DNA of 64,000 nt from Portibacter marinus (GTDB taxonomy: Bacteria > Bacteroidota > Bacteroidia > Chitinophagales > Saprospiraceae): NCBI RefSeq assembly GCF_021533195.1, contig NZ_JAJNKB010000004.1, positions 366,630 through 430,629 on the forward strand. Reading direction: 5' to 3'. Shown here one piece after another: positions 43,976 through 53,509 of this stretch (position 1 is the stretch's first letter; each line of letters begins with the position of its first letter). The notes beneath the pieces were generated by a model. The model did no database searches. It was not told the origin of the DNA and worked only from the letters and a program-made list of their open reading frames with translations. The position numbers and the translations under genes were made by a program.

Positions 43976-44001
43976 GAATATTTTGTCACCTCTGAGGTCA
44001 C

Positions 44002-46944
44002 TTAACGTACCAAAGTCACATCACCTCGAATAATCTTTTCCTGCCCGTCAACCAATCTCACTACTGCTGTATAAGTAAAGACAGCATTCTCCAGTAACTG
44101 GCCATTGCGCCTCCCATCCCAGCCAGCCGCTTCATCTCCAAAATCAAAGTTTCTCTTGAAGAAAACCTGCTCTCCCCATCGATTGAAGATGGACATACTA
44201 ATGATTTCTGAGGGATAATCATCTCGTTTGAACAATGTAAAATAGTCATTGAAACCATCTTCGTTCGGAGAAAATATATTAGGGGCAAATACAGGAAGAT
44301 CAAAATCTACTTCTATAGGAATACTTCTAAAAGCTGAACAGCCATTAAGATTGGTTACTTCCACCCCAATCTCAGTGCTCTCCTGAGTCTGAAATAGCAA
44401 TGAATCTGACTCGCCTAATAAAACACCATTGGCATCAAACCACTCAATCGACTGCACATCGTCATCTTCTAAATTGTGCTCAGCATAAAACGTAAAGAAT
44501 TCATTGTAACCAATGGTAATTTTAGCAGGCATATCCTCGAGTGAAATTTCTGGTTGCTCCTCTACATCAACGTCAACAATTAATCGGCAATCATAATCAT
44601 CCAGGACCATCAACGCATATATTCCTGCTTGTAGATTATCCATGAAATCTTCTTCCGCCTGCACTCCATTTAAGAAATATCGATAGGGTTCAGTTCCACC
44701 ATTGACATTAATGACCTGAATCATACCATCCGATGTTTCAAAGCAAGATGGATCAATTTTTACATATTCCATGGTATCTGGAACATCTTCATTTCTTGCG
44801 ATGGTCATAGAATCACTTGTCTCACAACCACTTTCGAAATTTAAAGCCTTAAGAATATAAGTACCCTCTGAAGAAACTTCGATTGTAGGCTGATTTCTGT
44901 CGGTCAGTATGTTGCCTTTTTCAACAAAGCTCCAACTTAATTCATGAGGTCCATCAGATACCGTTCCTTCGATGGTTAACTTTTCGGTATTACACTGCCA
45001 TGTCTGGTCCATTCCTGCATCTACAACTGGCATGTCCAGATTTTCAGTTATGCTGAAGGGTTGAGTGCTGGAACAACCATTTGTTCCGATCAAGGTTAAT
45101 TCGTAATTACCTGGTTCATTGATGACTACCGAATCTGCTGCAACAATAAATCCATCAGGCAAAAGCCAATTGGCGCTTTCTATTTCTGAATCTGAGAGAT
45201 AATTAGCGTTTGTGCTTCTGATCACGCAATTCAGATCTTGTACATTTAAATCTATTGAAGGGTTTTTGAAATCTTCTTGTACCGTAAAGGTCGTATCACT
45301 TAAGCATCCATTTTCACCTATTACGGTTAACTTAAATGCACCACCTTCATTTAAAGTGATTGATTCATTGCTACTCACAAAGCCATTTGGCCCTTCCCAT
45401 TCGATACTCGAAATGGGGTCAACTTCGACGAATTCTACTGTGCCTACTGTTGTGTTACAATCAAGAACTGGAACATTAAGTGTGAATTCCGGAGCATTGA
45501 CACTTTCTGTAATAGTAATCGATTGTGAAGATCCGCAATCATTCGTCAAGTCTGGGAAGGTCACTCGTAATTCATAAGTTCCTGTTCCATCTACATTCAT
45601 ATTCTCCTCCGTCCCGACCAATTGATTATTCATATACCATTCATAAGCAACATCGCCTTGATAATTGGTATTCACATTCGGAATGAGTTCAAGATTGCCA
45701 TTGTTGCAGTCCAGCTCCATGCTGGATGGCAAATTAATATCCACAAAAAATCCTTCTATGGAAAACTTGTGAAACAGATTACATGATCCAGTATCTGGTC
45801 TGACATAGTCTCCGTTCACACAGTACTCTAAACCAAATAAGACGAAACAATTCTTATCTCCACAGTTAACAAAGGTTCCGTAGTCAATCGTATCATTTTC
45901 CAATAATACAAAAGGCTGTACGGCCTGTATGCAATTGGAATTATCCTCTATACAGGTAATGGTCGTTGTCTCAGTAATAACGTCACCACAGTAGGTTGGC
46001 GGATCCTGAGCACAAAAGAATATCGTATCATTTGTCGTATAAGAGATCGCACTGGAGTTGATTTCAATGGAAGCCGCGTTTGTACAGATAGATGGTGCGC
46101 AAGCGTCCAATTCGGGAAGTGGAGTGATGTCGACACTTAAGGTGTAATTTCCTGGTACTTGCCAATCGATCACTACTTCTCTTTCGTTCTCAGCACCCAC
46201 TATTATACCACTTCCTGGTGGATCAATGGTCCATTCATAACAAAACAAATCCATGTTCGAGAAAGTATCCAACTGAAATGAACCAGCGCTTGCTTCGCAG
46301 ACAGGGGCCTGATAGGTATAGAGAATGCCATCACCTGCACATACATTGGCATTATCCTGAATCAAAAGCCCATCCTCGACCGCGCTGATACCGGAGATGC
46401 CATCTTCAAGATCAAATATGTAGGGATCCGTGTTGAGGCCTGAATTCACTTGAATGGTGAAATCACAAGTTGCTCCTTCGAATCCATCAATGAAAAGGTA
46501 GTAAATTTTACCAGGAACAGCAGAATTGGTAACCAAACTCACAGGATCCTCGCCCGGGAAGGAATGGCAAGCCACTTTTTCATCAAAATTAAGGTCGCCA
46601 TAAATGCCAGCCTGGATAGTGTAACTTTCATCGGGTCCACCACAATTACTGTGGAAAATTGTCAAATCAAAACTAAAAGAGGTTGCTATAAATGAGTACC
46701 ACAAAATGTTGTCCGGCTGACCTCCTCCTCCCGGCGATCCAGCACAAAGATCGGCAGGTTGAAAAGCTGAGGGCGAATCCACATTTGGCAATTTACCTTG
46801 AAAGCCATCTAGCACATTACCACAAAGAAAATTTGAATTTTGGATGGTTACTCCTTGGAGAGGATCTCCACTGCCACACTGCCCGCTCACCACATTACAA
46901 AGTAATAAGTACGCGAAGAAGAATGTTAATATCGGTTTCGTCAT
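44002..46944 (-). CDS. Secreted multi-Ig-like protein with type B T9SS sorting domain
   Basis: A 980-residue secreted protein. The signal peptide is about 1-21 (ends VSGQ). The middle is Cys-containing Ig/PKD-like repeats of the kind 'ITESVNAPEFTLNVPVLDCNTTVGTVEF', 'FTVQEDFKNPSIDLNVQDLNC', 'FSITENLDMPVVDAGMDQTWQCN', each beginning after an 'ENxxxP' motif. The last ~95 residues are the gliding-motility-associated (type B) C-terminal domain: FAPNIFSPNEDGFNDYFT, SMSIFNRWGEQVF, WDGR, FTYTAVVRLVDG, GDVTLVR. It is exported by the type IX secretion system and probably anchored on the cell surface, as an adhesin or matrix protein. It has no operon partner. Confidence 0.88.
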   Translation of the reverse strand: MTKPILTFFFAYLLLCNVVSGQCGSGDPLQGVTIQNSNFLCGNVLDGFQGKLPNVDSPSAFQPADLCAGSPGGGGQPDNILWYSFIATSFSFDLTIFHSNCGGPDESYTIQAGIYGDLNFDEKVACHSFPGEDPVSLVTNSAVPGKIYYLFIDGFEGATCDFTIQVNSGLNTDPYIFDLEDGISGISAVEDGLLIQDNANVCAGDGILYTYQAPVCEASAGSFQLDTFSNMDLFCYEWTIDPPGSGIIVGAENEREVVIDWQVPGNYTLSVDITPLPELDACAPSICTNAASIEINSSAISYTTNDTIFFCAQDPPTYCGDVITETTTITCIEDNSNCIQAVQPFVLLENDTIDYGTFVNCGDKNCFVLFGLEYCVNGDYVRPDTGSCNLFHKFSIEGFFVDINLPSSMELDCNNGNLELIPNVNTNYQGDVAYEWYMNNQLVGTEENMNVDGTGTYELRVTFPDLTNDCGSSQSITITESVNAPEFTLNVPVLDCNTTVGTVEFVEVDPISSIEWEGPNGFVSSNESITLNEGGAFKLTVIGENGCLSDTTFTVQEDFKNPSIDLNVQDLNCVIRSTNANYLSDSEIESANWLLPDGFIVAADSVVINEPGNYELTLIGTNGCSSTQPFSITENLDMPVVDAGMDQTWQCNTEKLTIEGTVSDGPHELSWSFVEKGNILTDRNQPTIEVSSEGTYILKALNFESGCETSDSMTIARNEDVPDTMEYVKIDPSCFETSDGMIQVINVNGGTEPYRYFLNGVQAEEDFMDNLQAGIYALMVLDDYDCRLIVDVDVEEQPEISLEDMPAKITIGYNEFFTFYAEHNLEDDDVQSIEWFDANGVLLGESDSLLFQTQESTEIGVEVTNLNGCSAFRSIPIEVDFDLPVFAPNIFSPNEDGFNDYFTLFKRDDYPSEIISMSIFNRWGEQVFFKRNFDFGDEAAGWDGRRNGQLLENAVFTYTAVVRLVDGQEKIIRGDVTLVR

Positions 46945-47001
46945 TTTGTAATACGGTTCCAGGATGAGGCTACATTTACTTAGCCTTAACCAATAGTTTT
47001 C

Positions 47002-48051
47002 TTAAATTTCAAGCGGTTCGTCTTTCTTCACTGCCTTATAGCGGCCTTTTCCGAATTTCGTACCGTTAAATTCAATCTTGGTCTTTAGTGTAATTCGTTC
47101 TTCTTGAGACAAATTTATAAAATCTTTACACTTTTTGGAACAACAGCCCTCATATTCTTTCCCACATTCATCACATTGTATGAATAAAATATGACATGCG
47201 TCGTTCGCACAGTTGGTATGAGTATCACAAACCTTTCCACATTGATGGCATTTTGCAATAACATCATTGCTGATTCGTTCACCCAAGCGCTCGTCAAAAA
47301 CGAAGTTCTTACCTATAAACTTATTTTCCAGATTTTTATTTTTCACTTGGCGCGCATATTCAATAATTCCTCCTTCTAATTGATATACATTTTCGAATCC
47401 TTTGGACTTGTAGTAAGCACTTGCTTTTTCACATCGAATCCCTCCTGTACAGTACATCAGCAAGTTGTGATCTTTCTTGTCTTCCAGCATTTGCTCTATG
47501 AGCGGAAGCGAATCGCGAAAAGTCTCCACATCAGGAGTGATGGCATTTTGGAAATGACCCACTTCAGATTCATAATGATTCCGCATGTCCAGGATAACTG
47601 TTTTTTCTTTAGATGCCAATTCATTGAATTTTGCTGCATCAACATGAACACCTTTATCAGTCACGTCAAAAGCATCATCCTTCAGACCATCGGCAACGAT
47701 CTTGTTTTTTACCTTGATGGTCAACTTGAAAAAGGACTTGCCATCGTCTTCGATCGCATAATTCAGTCTCAGGTCCCTCAGGAAAACAATTTCATGGATT
47801 GCTTTGACAAATTCCTCTTTCTTAGCTTCAGGTACGCTGATCTGGGCATTGATGCCTTCTTTGGCCACATATATCCGACCAAGGACACCCAACTTATCAA
47901 ATAAAATAAACAGATGATCTCTGAATAATCGTGGATTTCCTATGTGGTAGTATTTGTAAAAAGAGAGCGTTAATCTTTTTTCCGCACTCTCCAAGAGTTT
48001 TTTCTTCAATTCCTCTCGGTTCACCTTATTGTGAAGATGGTTCATAATCAT
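47002..48051 (-). CDS. trhO: tRNA uridine-34 hydroxylase TrhO (rhodanese family)
   Basis: A 349-residue TrhO/YceA-type protein that makes ho5U at position 34 of some tRNAs. It has an N-terminal acylphosphatase-like domain (RDHLFILFDKLGVLGRIYVAKEGINAQISV, about 44-73), a rhodanese domain with the active loop CTGGIRCEKA (Cys201), and a Cys-rich C-terminal zinc module (CHQCGKVC, CANDACH, CDECG, CCSKKCKDF), as in the family. A minus-strand TAACTTTG at 48104-48111 is the likely promoter. The gene has a lspA neighbour on the other strand with a diverging promoter. Confidence 0.9.
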   Translation of the reverse strand: MIMNHLHNKVNREELKKKLLESAEKRLTLSFYKYYHIGNPRLFRDHLFILFDKLGVLGRIYVAKEGINAQISVPEAKKEEFVKAIHEIVFLRDLRLNYAIEDDGKSFFKLTIKVKNKIVADGLKDDAFDVTDKGVHVDAAKFNELASKEKTVILDMRNHYESEVGHFQNAITPDVETFRDSLPLIEQMLEDKKDHNLLMYCTGGIRCEKASAYYKSKGFENVYQLEGGIIEYARQVKNKNLENKFIGKNFVFDERLGERISNDVIAKCHQCGKVCDTHTNCANDACHILFIQCDECGKEYEGCCSKKCKDFINLSQEERITLKTKIEFNGTKFGKGRYKAVKKDEPLEI

Positions 48052-48103
48052 TTGATTTTAGGTTTAAAACTTTTGCAGGAAATTCTCTGCCTCAAATCGC
48101 CCG

Positions 48104-48169
48104 CAAAGTTAGGGTTTTTAATAAGTTTTCACTAAAAAATGAAGAATTACGTTTTAACTTATATTTTTG
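48104..48169. promoter_or_regulatory. Divergent -7 elements for trhO and lspA
   Basis: TAACTTTG on the minus strand (48104-48111) precedes trhO, and TATTTTTG on the plus strand (48162-48169) precedes lspA, 20 bases ahead of its TTG start. The two back-to-back promoters are about 50 bp apart. Confidence 0.6.
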
Positions 48170-48189
48170 CGCTCTGAAAATTACAAGTC

Positions 48190-48855
48190 TTGAAAAAGTC
48201 ACTTATTGTTTCATTGGTTGTACTGGGCGTCTTAATTCTAGATCAGGTGCTCAAGATTTGGGTTAAAACCCATATGTTTTACGGAGAAACATTTGGGATT
48301 TTGGGATTAAATTGGGCTCAAATACATTTTGTTGAGAATGAAGGTGCCGCGTTTGGATTGAAATACGGCGGAAGTACCGGAAAATTAGTACTTAGCGTTT
48401 TCAGAATATTCATGGTTGCTTTTTTGATCTATATGATTAGAAAAATGATTAAGTCTAAGGAGCCTGTCGGATTCTTGATTTTCTTTGCTTTGATTATAGC
48501 AGGAGCCATAGGAAACATTATTGATAGCCTTTTCTATGGCGTCATTTTTTCCGAATCCTCACCACATACTGTTGCGACTCTTTTTCCAGAGGGTGGCGGC
48601 TACGCCAATGTTTTTTACGGTAAGGTAGTAGACATGTTATACTTTCCCCTATTCGAATTTAGGATGCCGCAAAACTTTCCTTTATGGGGTGGGCAGGTTG
48701 TCAAGTTTTTCAGATTCGTCTTCAATATTGCTGACTCAGCCATAACGGTAGGAGTCATCGGAATCCTTCTTTTTTACAGAAAATATTTTACGAAAAGCAC
48801 AAAGCAGGAAGTAGTAGCGATTGCTCCAACTACTGCGCGATCTGAAGAAGAGTAA
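48190..48855 (+). CDS. lspA: Lipoprotein signal peptidase LspA
   Basis: A 221-residue inner membrane aspartic peptidase that removes signal peptides of diacylated prolipoproteins. Four TM segments are visible. The catalytic Asp residues are Asp148 in GKVVDMLYFP and Asp182 in FNIADSAIT; NEGAAFG (about 50-56) and GAIGNIIDS are also conserved. The insertion between TM3 and TM4 is the normal Bacteroidota form. The start is TTG at 48190; the next Met is within a conserved region. It serves the many lipoproteins in this window. Its last codons lie 4 bp from the convergent WG-repeat gene. Confidence 0.93.
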   Translation: MKKSLIVSLVVLGVLILDQVLKIWVKTHMFYGETFGILGLNWAQIHFVENEGAAFGLKYGGSTGKLVLSVFRIFMVAFLIYMIRKMIKSKEPVGFLIFFALIIAGAIGNIIDSLFYGVIFSESSPHTVATLFPEGGGYANVFYGKVVDMLYFPLFEFRMPQNFPLWGGQVVKFFRFVFNIADSAITVGVIGILLFYRKYFTKSTKQEVVAIAPTTARSEEE

Positions 48856-48859
48856 TTTT

Positions 48860-49915
48860 TTATGGGCAGTCTTCGGAAGCCTCAATAAGAGGTAGCCTCC
48901 CCAGACTAAACGATTCCACGATTCCAGATTTCATTTGAAATATCAATCTATACGCACTGTCGCGCCTATCTACAGGAGTGTAAATCAAATCTTCCATGTG
49001 TTTCTTATCTGCATGAACTTGGGACTTTATCTTATCACCATAGGCTTCAAGCACTTCCTTTTTAGTACTCCCAATGCCTATTCCAGACTTTGTTTTCACT
49101 TCTGAAGCATGTATAGAAATCTTCTCAAGTGCAGGATTAGGAGAATCGTTGTCACCGAATACAAAAACGATGTCCAAAAAATCTTGTCCAAAATGATATT
49201 TTTTGCAATCCCCTTGTACAGCCATTTCTTTAAGTTTCATGGTGGCTATTCGCTGTACTTGATCTAAATTCATCCCGATCTTATACGGTCCGTAATTTCT
49301 GAGTGCTACATTATAATCCATGATCCACCGAATGGCTTCCTGTGCTTTTTCTAAAGAATCTATCGACCGGCCAGCAAGGTCATAAGCTTTCCAATCATCA
49401 TCCATCTTACCCAGAAAATAGTGACCATTCTGCGGACCCGTTATCATTGTGAACGAATGGTCTGAAATCATCAATCCATTAGGATTAATCAATGCCCATT
49501 TGTTATCTTTTTTAGAAATGTAAAAGTCAGTCATGATCGGTCTGAGTTCATCCGATCTAACGGTCGCTATTTGATTTCTTGAAGGATCATAGATTTCAAA
49601 TTCTCCCATTTTCTTGAGCGCAACACTACTACTATTACTAATAATGGTGTCGTAATTAAAATCGAAATATAACCTGTTATCCTGGTCAATAATACCCCAG
49701 TTTCCATCTTTTCGGACGGCAATATCTCCACTTTCAATAGCAGTATTAAGTGAAAGAACCGCATCGTAATACGTCATAATATCCACTTCTTCTTGCACTT
49801 TAGGCCATTCATGTTGGTCTTCTTTCACCTTAGCCGGATCATTTAATTCATTGACCTCAGACCTACAAGAGAAAATAAACACTGTTATAACAGTGACCAT
49901 GAAGTATAATCGCAT
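48860..49915 (-). CDS. WG-repeat lipoprotein
   Basis: A 351-residue lipoprotein (lipobox IFSC, Cys17). It has two to three WG-type repeats: 'RKDGNWGIIDQDNRLYFDFNYDTI' (about 61-85), 'KKDNKWALINPNGLMISDHSF' and 'KMDDDWKAYDLAGRS'. The C-terminal part has no recognised domain. WG-repeat proteins are widespread in Bacteroidota; the function is unknown. A minus-strand TAATTTTG at 49937-49944 is a candidate -7 element. Confidence 0.7.
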   Translation of the reverse strand: MRLYFMVTVITVFIFSCRSEVNELNDPAKVKEDQHEWPKVQEEVDIMTYYDAVLSLNTAIESGDIAVRKDGNWGIIDQDNRLYFDFNYDTIISNSSSVALKKMGEFEIYDPSRNQIATVRSDELRPIMTDFYISKKDNKWALINPNGLMISDHSFTMITGPQNGHYFLGKMDDDWKAYDLAGRSIDSLEKAQEAIRWIMDYNVALRNYGPYKIGMNLDQVQRIATMKLKEMAVQGDCKKYHFGQDFLDIVFVFGDNDSPNPALEKISIHASEVKTKSGIGIGSTKKEVLEAYGDKIKSQVHADKKHMEDLIYTPVDRRDSAYRLIFQMKSGIVESFSLGRLPLIEASEDCP

Positions 49916-49936
49916 AAGGATGTTAAATTAATCGTG

Positions 49937-49944
49937 CAAAATTA
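49937..49944 (-). promoter_or_regulatory. -7 promoter element for the WG-repeat lipoprotein
   Basis: TAATTTTG on the minus strand, 21 bases upstream of the ATG at 49915. Confidence 0.5.
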
Positions 49945-50019
49945 CTTCTCTTTCCGCTAAGAAGTGAAAATATAATCTGAAATTATGGAAATTGTCATGA
50001 TAGATCTTTAAATTAAGTT

Positions 50020-50268
50020 ATGAAATTATTACTGACCCTTGGAATGATTTTATGGGTTACTATAACCATTTTCAGTTGTTCCAAAGAATGTACATTTGAA
50101 AATACAGTTTGTACGGAAGTGCCACCTGCTGATGAGCTATGCCAGGCCGCCTTTGATAGATGGTTCTACGTTCAGGAAACAAAAACATGCGAAAGCGTTT
50201 TTTATAGTGGCTGCAGCCAGAGAGGCTTCGCAACCCAGGCAGAGTGTGAAGAATGTGAATGTCTGTAA
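50020..50268 (+). CDS. Kunitz/BPTI-like lipoprotein
   Basis: An 82-residue lipoprotein (lipobox FSC, Cys20). The mature part is a single Kunitz-like domain: Cys31, Cys41, Cys57, Cys65, Cys76 and Cys79 or Cys81. Spacing is C-x9-C-x15-C-x7-C-x10-C-x2(or 4)-C, against C-x8-C-x15-C-x7-C-x12-C-x3-C in BPTI. The core DRWFYVQETKTC aligns with the RYFYNAKAGLC region of BPTI, and FYSGC with VYGGC. The residue after Cys41, which would be the P1 site of an inhibitor, is Gln, not the usual Lys/Arg. It is probably a surface or periplasmic protease-inhibitor-like protein; activity is unproven. It ends 4 bp from the convergent flavoprotein gene. Confidence 0.72.
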   Translation: MKLLLTLGMILWVTITIFSCSKECTFENTVCTEVPPADELCQAAFDRWFYVQETKTCESVFYSGCSQRGFATQAECEECECL

Positions 50269-50272
50269 TTTT

Positions 50273-51931
50273 TTAGTGCTCTGCCAGGTATTCATGTATG
50301 AATTTGATGGTCATCGACCCCTCACCTACTGCTGAGGCCACTCTGTTCATCGCACCCGCCCTTACATCTCCGGAAGCAAAAATACCTGGAACACATGTTT
50401 CCAATAAAAACGGCTCCCGATCCAGTTTCCAAAATCTCGGATAATCATCATATTTGCTCAATTCTCTGCCTGTTTCGATAAAGCCTTTTTCATTTTTAAG
50501 TAAATTAAGTTCAATCCAATCTGTGTAAGGCCTGGAACCAATGAAAATGAATAATGCATTGGCTTCAACCGTTTTTTCCTGCCCGTTGTTTAACAAAGTT
50601 AAGCCAGATAAATATTTTCCATCTCCTTTTGCTTTCACCACCTCCGTTTCGCCTAAAACTGTAATATTGTCTATGGCTTCGATTTGATTGATAAGATAAC
50701 TGGACATACTGCTGGTCAGGTCCTCCCGACGCACAACGATGTATACGTTACGAGCATAGTTAGATAAGTAAACTGCAGATTGGCCAGCGGAATTACCACC
50801 ACCCACGATGTAAACTTCCTTATCCTGACAGGCCTGAGCTTCCGTCATAGAGGAACCATAATATACGCCTGCTCCACTGTAATTTTCTACCCCTTCAGCC
50901 TGTAGCTTTCGATAGTTTACCCCTGTGCTGATAATGACCGATTTCGTATTGACCTTATTACCATCATCTAAAGTCAAAATTTTGTACTTATCCTTAACTT
51001 CTATATTAACAACCTCTTTTGGCGCGAGGAATTCAATTCCAAATCTTTTAGCCTGCGTAATGGCTCTATGGGTTAATTCCTGACCACTTAAACCATTTGG
51101 AAATCCAAGGTAGTTTTCTATTCTTGAGCTGGATCCAGCCTGGCCTCCGGGAGCTTTCTTTTCTATTAATAAAGTTTTAAGCCCTTCAGATCCACCATAG
51201 ACTGCAGAAGCAAGGCCTGACGGTCCGGCTCCGATGATGACTACGTCATATAATTCTTCTTCGGCTTCGGCACTGAATCCCAGGCGTATGGCCAGCTCAG
51301 CAATCGATGGATTTTTCAGGCATTCTCCATCCTGAAAAGAGACGATGGGCAAGTCTTCTTCTGATACTTCATGCAAATCCATTATTTCTCTGGCTTGCTT
51401 ATTTCTCTCCACATCCATCCACTGAAAGGGGAATAAATTGCTGGATAAGAAATCCTTTATCTCATGAGAAAATGGAGAATATTGGAATCCGATGACTCGA
51501 ATACCATCAAAAGCCGGCTTATAACCAATTTGCCAACTGTCCAACATGTCATCAATTACAGGATATAATTTCTGCTCAGGAGGGTCCCACGGTTTCGACA
51601 GGTAGTAATCTAGATTGACGTCATTAATAGCCTTGATCGCAGCATCCGTGTCAGAGTAAGCCGTCAACAAGACTTTTTTGGCATCTGGGAAATGCTTTTT
51701 TGCTTTTTCCAGGAAATCCACACCCAACATTTCCGGCATTCTTTGATCAACCAGAAAGAGCGCAATGGTCTCTGATTTCTTTTTAAAATCAACGACCGCT
51801 TCCAGCGCTTCAATGGCACTCGTGGTACTCACTACTTTATAATCTTTTCTGTATTGACTTTTCAAGTCTCTGGTCACGGCTTTTAAGACTTGATTATCGT
51901 CATCTAATGCCAGTATGATTGGTTTTTTCAT
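50273..51931 (-). CDS. Receiver - thioredoxin-fold - flavoprotein fusion
   Basis: A 552-residue fusion. Residues 1-135 are a receiver domain with acidic residues at 10-12, phospho-acceptor Asp62 in VDQRMP, Thr90 and Lys113 (LSKPWD). Residues about 143-220 look like a glutaredoxin/thioredoxin-type fold (RVIGFQYSPFSHEIKDFL), without an obvious CxxC. From about 228 it is a thioredoxin-reductase-like FAD/NADPH protein: GAGPSGLAS, PGGQAGSSSRIENYLGFP, GGGNSAGQSA (about 377-386), and a C-terminal GDVRAGAMNRVASAVGEG. Where thioredoxin reductase has CATC, this protein has YYGSSMTEAQAC, so it is not a standard thioredoxin reductase. The kinase gene lies 1 bp upstream, so it is the probable phospho-partner. 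Confidence 0.85.
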   Translation of the reverse strand: MKKPIILALDDDNQVLKAVTRDLKSQYRKDYKVVSTTSAIEALEAVVDFKKKSETIALFLVDQRMPEMLGVDFLEKAKKHFPDAKKVLLTAYSDTDAAIKAINDVNLDYYLSKPWDPPEQKLYPVIDDMLDSWQIGYKPAFDGIRVIGFQYSPFSHEIKDFLSSNLFPFQWMDVERNKQAREIMDLHEVSEEDLPIVSFQDGECLKNPSIAELAIRLGFSAEAEEELYDVVIIGAGPSGLASAVYGGSEGLKTLLIEKKAPGGQAGSSSRIENYLGFPNGLSGQELTHRAITQAKRFGIEFLAPKEVVNIEVKDKYKILTLDDGNKVNTKSVIISTGVNYRKLQAEGVENYSGAGVYYGSSMTEAQACQDKEVYIVGGGNSAGQSAVYLSNYARNVYIVVRREDLTSSMSSYLINQIEAIDNITVLGETEVVKAKGDGKYLSGLTLLNNGQEKTVEANALFIFIGSRPYTDWIELNLLKNEKGFIETGRELSKYDDYPRFWKLDREPFLLETCVPGIFASGDVRAGAMNRVASAVGEGSMTIKFIHEYLAEH

Positions 51932-51932
51932 T

Positions 51933-53315
51933 CTAATCTATTGGAATGGTGATTTCAAATTTTGTTTTTCCTGGTTCCGATTCTACTTTGATTTTTCCTT
52001 CATGTTGTTTGATAATCCGGTTGACCATTTCAAGCCCCATACCTGTTCCTTCTCCGACCCCTTTCGTTGTAAAAAATGGATCAAAAATTCTATTGAGGTG
52101 TTCCTTATCTATGCCTTTCCCATTATCCTCCACACTAATAGTAACCGCTTGATCCATATTTCTGCCTTTCAGTTTAAGTACTCCCTTATCATCCATAGCA
52201 TCAATGGCATTGTCTATTAAATTGGTCCAAACCTGATTCATTTCACCGACCATCACAGATGGTTGTGCCAGATCTTTGTCAAAATCGGTCTCCACCTGAA
52301 TGTTTTTCTTCTTCAACTTATGATTTAACATGGTCAAGGTACTTTTAATACCTTTCGAAAGGTCAGTTCGAACCTTCTCCGGAGCATTATCCATGTGCGT
52401 ATAAACCTTGACCGATTGCACCAGCTCTGAAATTCTCTTAGACGCTTCCTCAATTTCATCGACCATTTTCTCAGTAGTCAACACATTGCCCACCCAATGT
52501 AATGTAGGAGATAAATCCTTTGCACCCGCAATTTCCAAAATTTTTTCCAGGTCCTCCACCCTGAAATCATAGTCTAACAAGCTGTCCACCAATTCGAATC
52601 CATCCTCAATTTCATGTTCATCCAACCAGTCTTCCAGCTCATCTTCTAAAGCAGATCTTTCTGATAAGCTCAATTCACTTGTGGTTTTCAACTTCTGAAA
52701 AATGAGATCGTTCAATGCATCTACCTGATGTTCTTGAACTGTCATAGACATCACCGCCATGAATTTTTCAGGAACATTGCCCAGATGTTTTTTGAGCTCT
52801 CCAGCACTTCTTTGTATGGCTGAAGCAGGATTATTGAGCTCGTGTGCCAATCCGGCAGAAAGTTTACCCAGGGCCATCATCTTCTCAGCTTGTACATTAC
52901 TTTTGGCAAATTCCCTCGTTCTGGAAGTCATTTCATGTACAAAAACGGCAGTTAATTCGTAGTGAAGAAGAGACATCTCCCTGCAAAGATCTTTTGACAA
53001 TTTAAGAATATGACCATCTTCAATAACCAATCCTTCAGCAATGGCTGTTGTGGCTCGAGAGTATGGAAGAAAACCATTGATTCCTCCAGGCTCGATGACA
53101 GCCACCGTTTGGTAATTGTTGCCCCTTTTGAGCTTGACCTCCACCCTGCCTTTCATTATAATGTAGAGCTTGTCGATGGGATCATTGATTTTGAACATTT
53201 TGTCCCCTTTTTTAATCTCTATCACTTCGCAGTGTTCTAAAAACCATTCTATTTGATTCGCAGGAACATCTACAAAATCTGAAAAGGCATACAAATCTTC
53301 TTTAGTTACTATCAT
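51933..53315 (-). CDS. Cyclic-nucleotide-domain sensor histidine kinase
   Basis: A 460-residue cytoplasmic kinase. Residues about 20-135 form a cNMP-binding (Crp-type) domain (EIKKGDKMFKINDPIDKLYIIMKGRVEVKL), followed by a histidine kinase: H-box AGLAHELNNPAS with His158, N-box NLIDNAIDAMDD, G1 VEDNGKGID, and G2 GVGEGTGMGLEMV. There is no membrane segment. It ends 1 bp before the start of the flavoprotein fusion. In other bacteria this pair occurs together, often with a UBP-type zinc finger protein (not seen here). The input signal is not known. Confidence 0.88.
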   Translation of the reverse strand: MIVTKEDLYAFSDFVDVPANQIEWFLEHCEVIEIKKGDKMFKINDPIDKLYIIMKGRVEVKLKRGNNYQTVAVIEPGGINGFLPYSRATTAIAEGLVIEDGHILKLSKDLCREMSLLHYELTAVFVHEMTSRTREFAKSNVQAEKMMALGKLSAGLAHELNNPASAIQRSAGELKKHLGNVPEKFMAVMSMTVQEHQVDALNDLIFQKLKTTSELSLSERSALEDELEDWLDEHEIEDGFELVDSLLDYDFRVEDLEKILEIAGAKDLSPTLHWVGNVLTTEKMVDEIEEASKRISELVQSVKVYTHMDNAPEKVRTDLSKGIKSTLTMLNHKLKKKNIQVETDFDKDLAQPSVMVGEMNQVWTNLIDNAIDAMDDKGVLKLKGRNMDQAVTISVEDNGKGIDKEHLNRIFDPFFTTKGVGEGTGMGLEMVNRIIKQHEGKIKVESEPGKTKFEITIPID

Positions 53316-53509
53316 CAGATGAGATTAAGTAAGTAAAATACAAAATATATAAAGGAAATGTTGCGGTTCAAGCTATCTCGTAATTAATCACTCTGAGGTA
53401 TAAAATTTTAGTATTTTAGGTATATCATTGCTTTTGTTCTATACCTCTACACAATTGAAGAAATTTTAACTATGTTTTTGCTACTTATAAGAATATAAAT
53501 GTGTAACTT

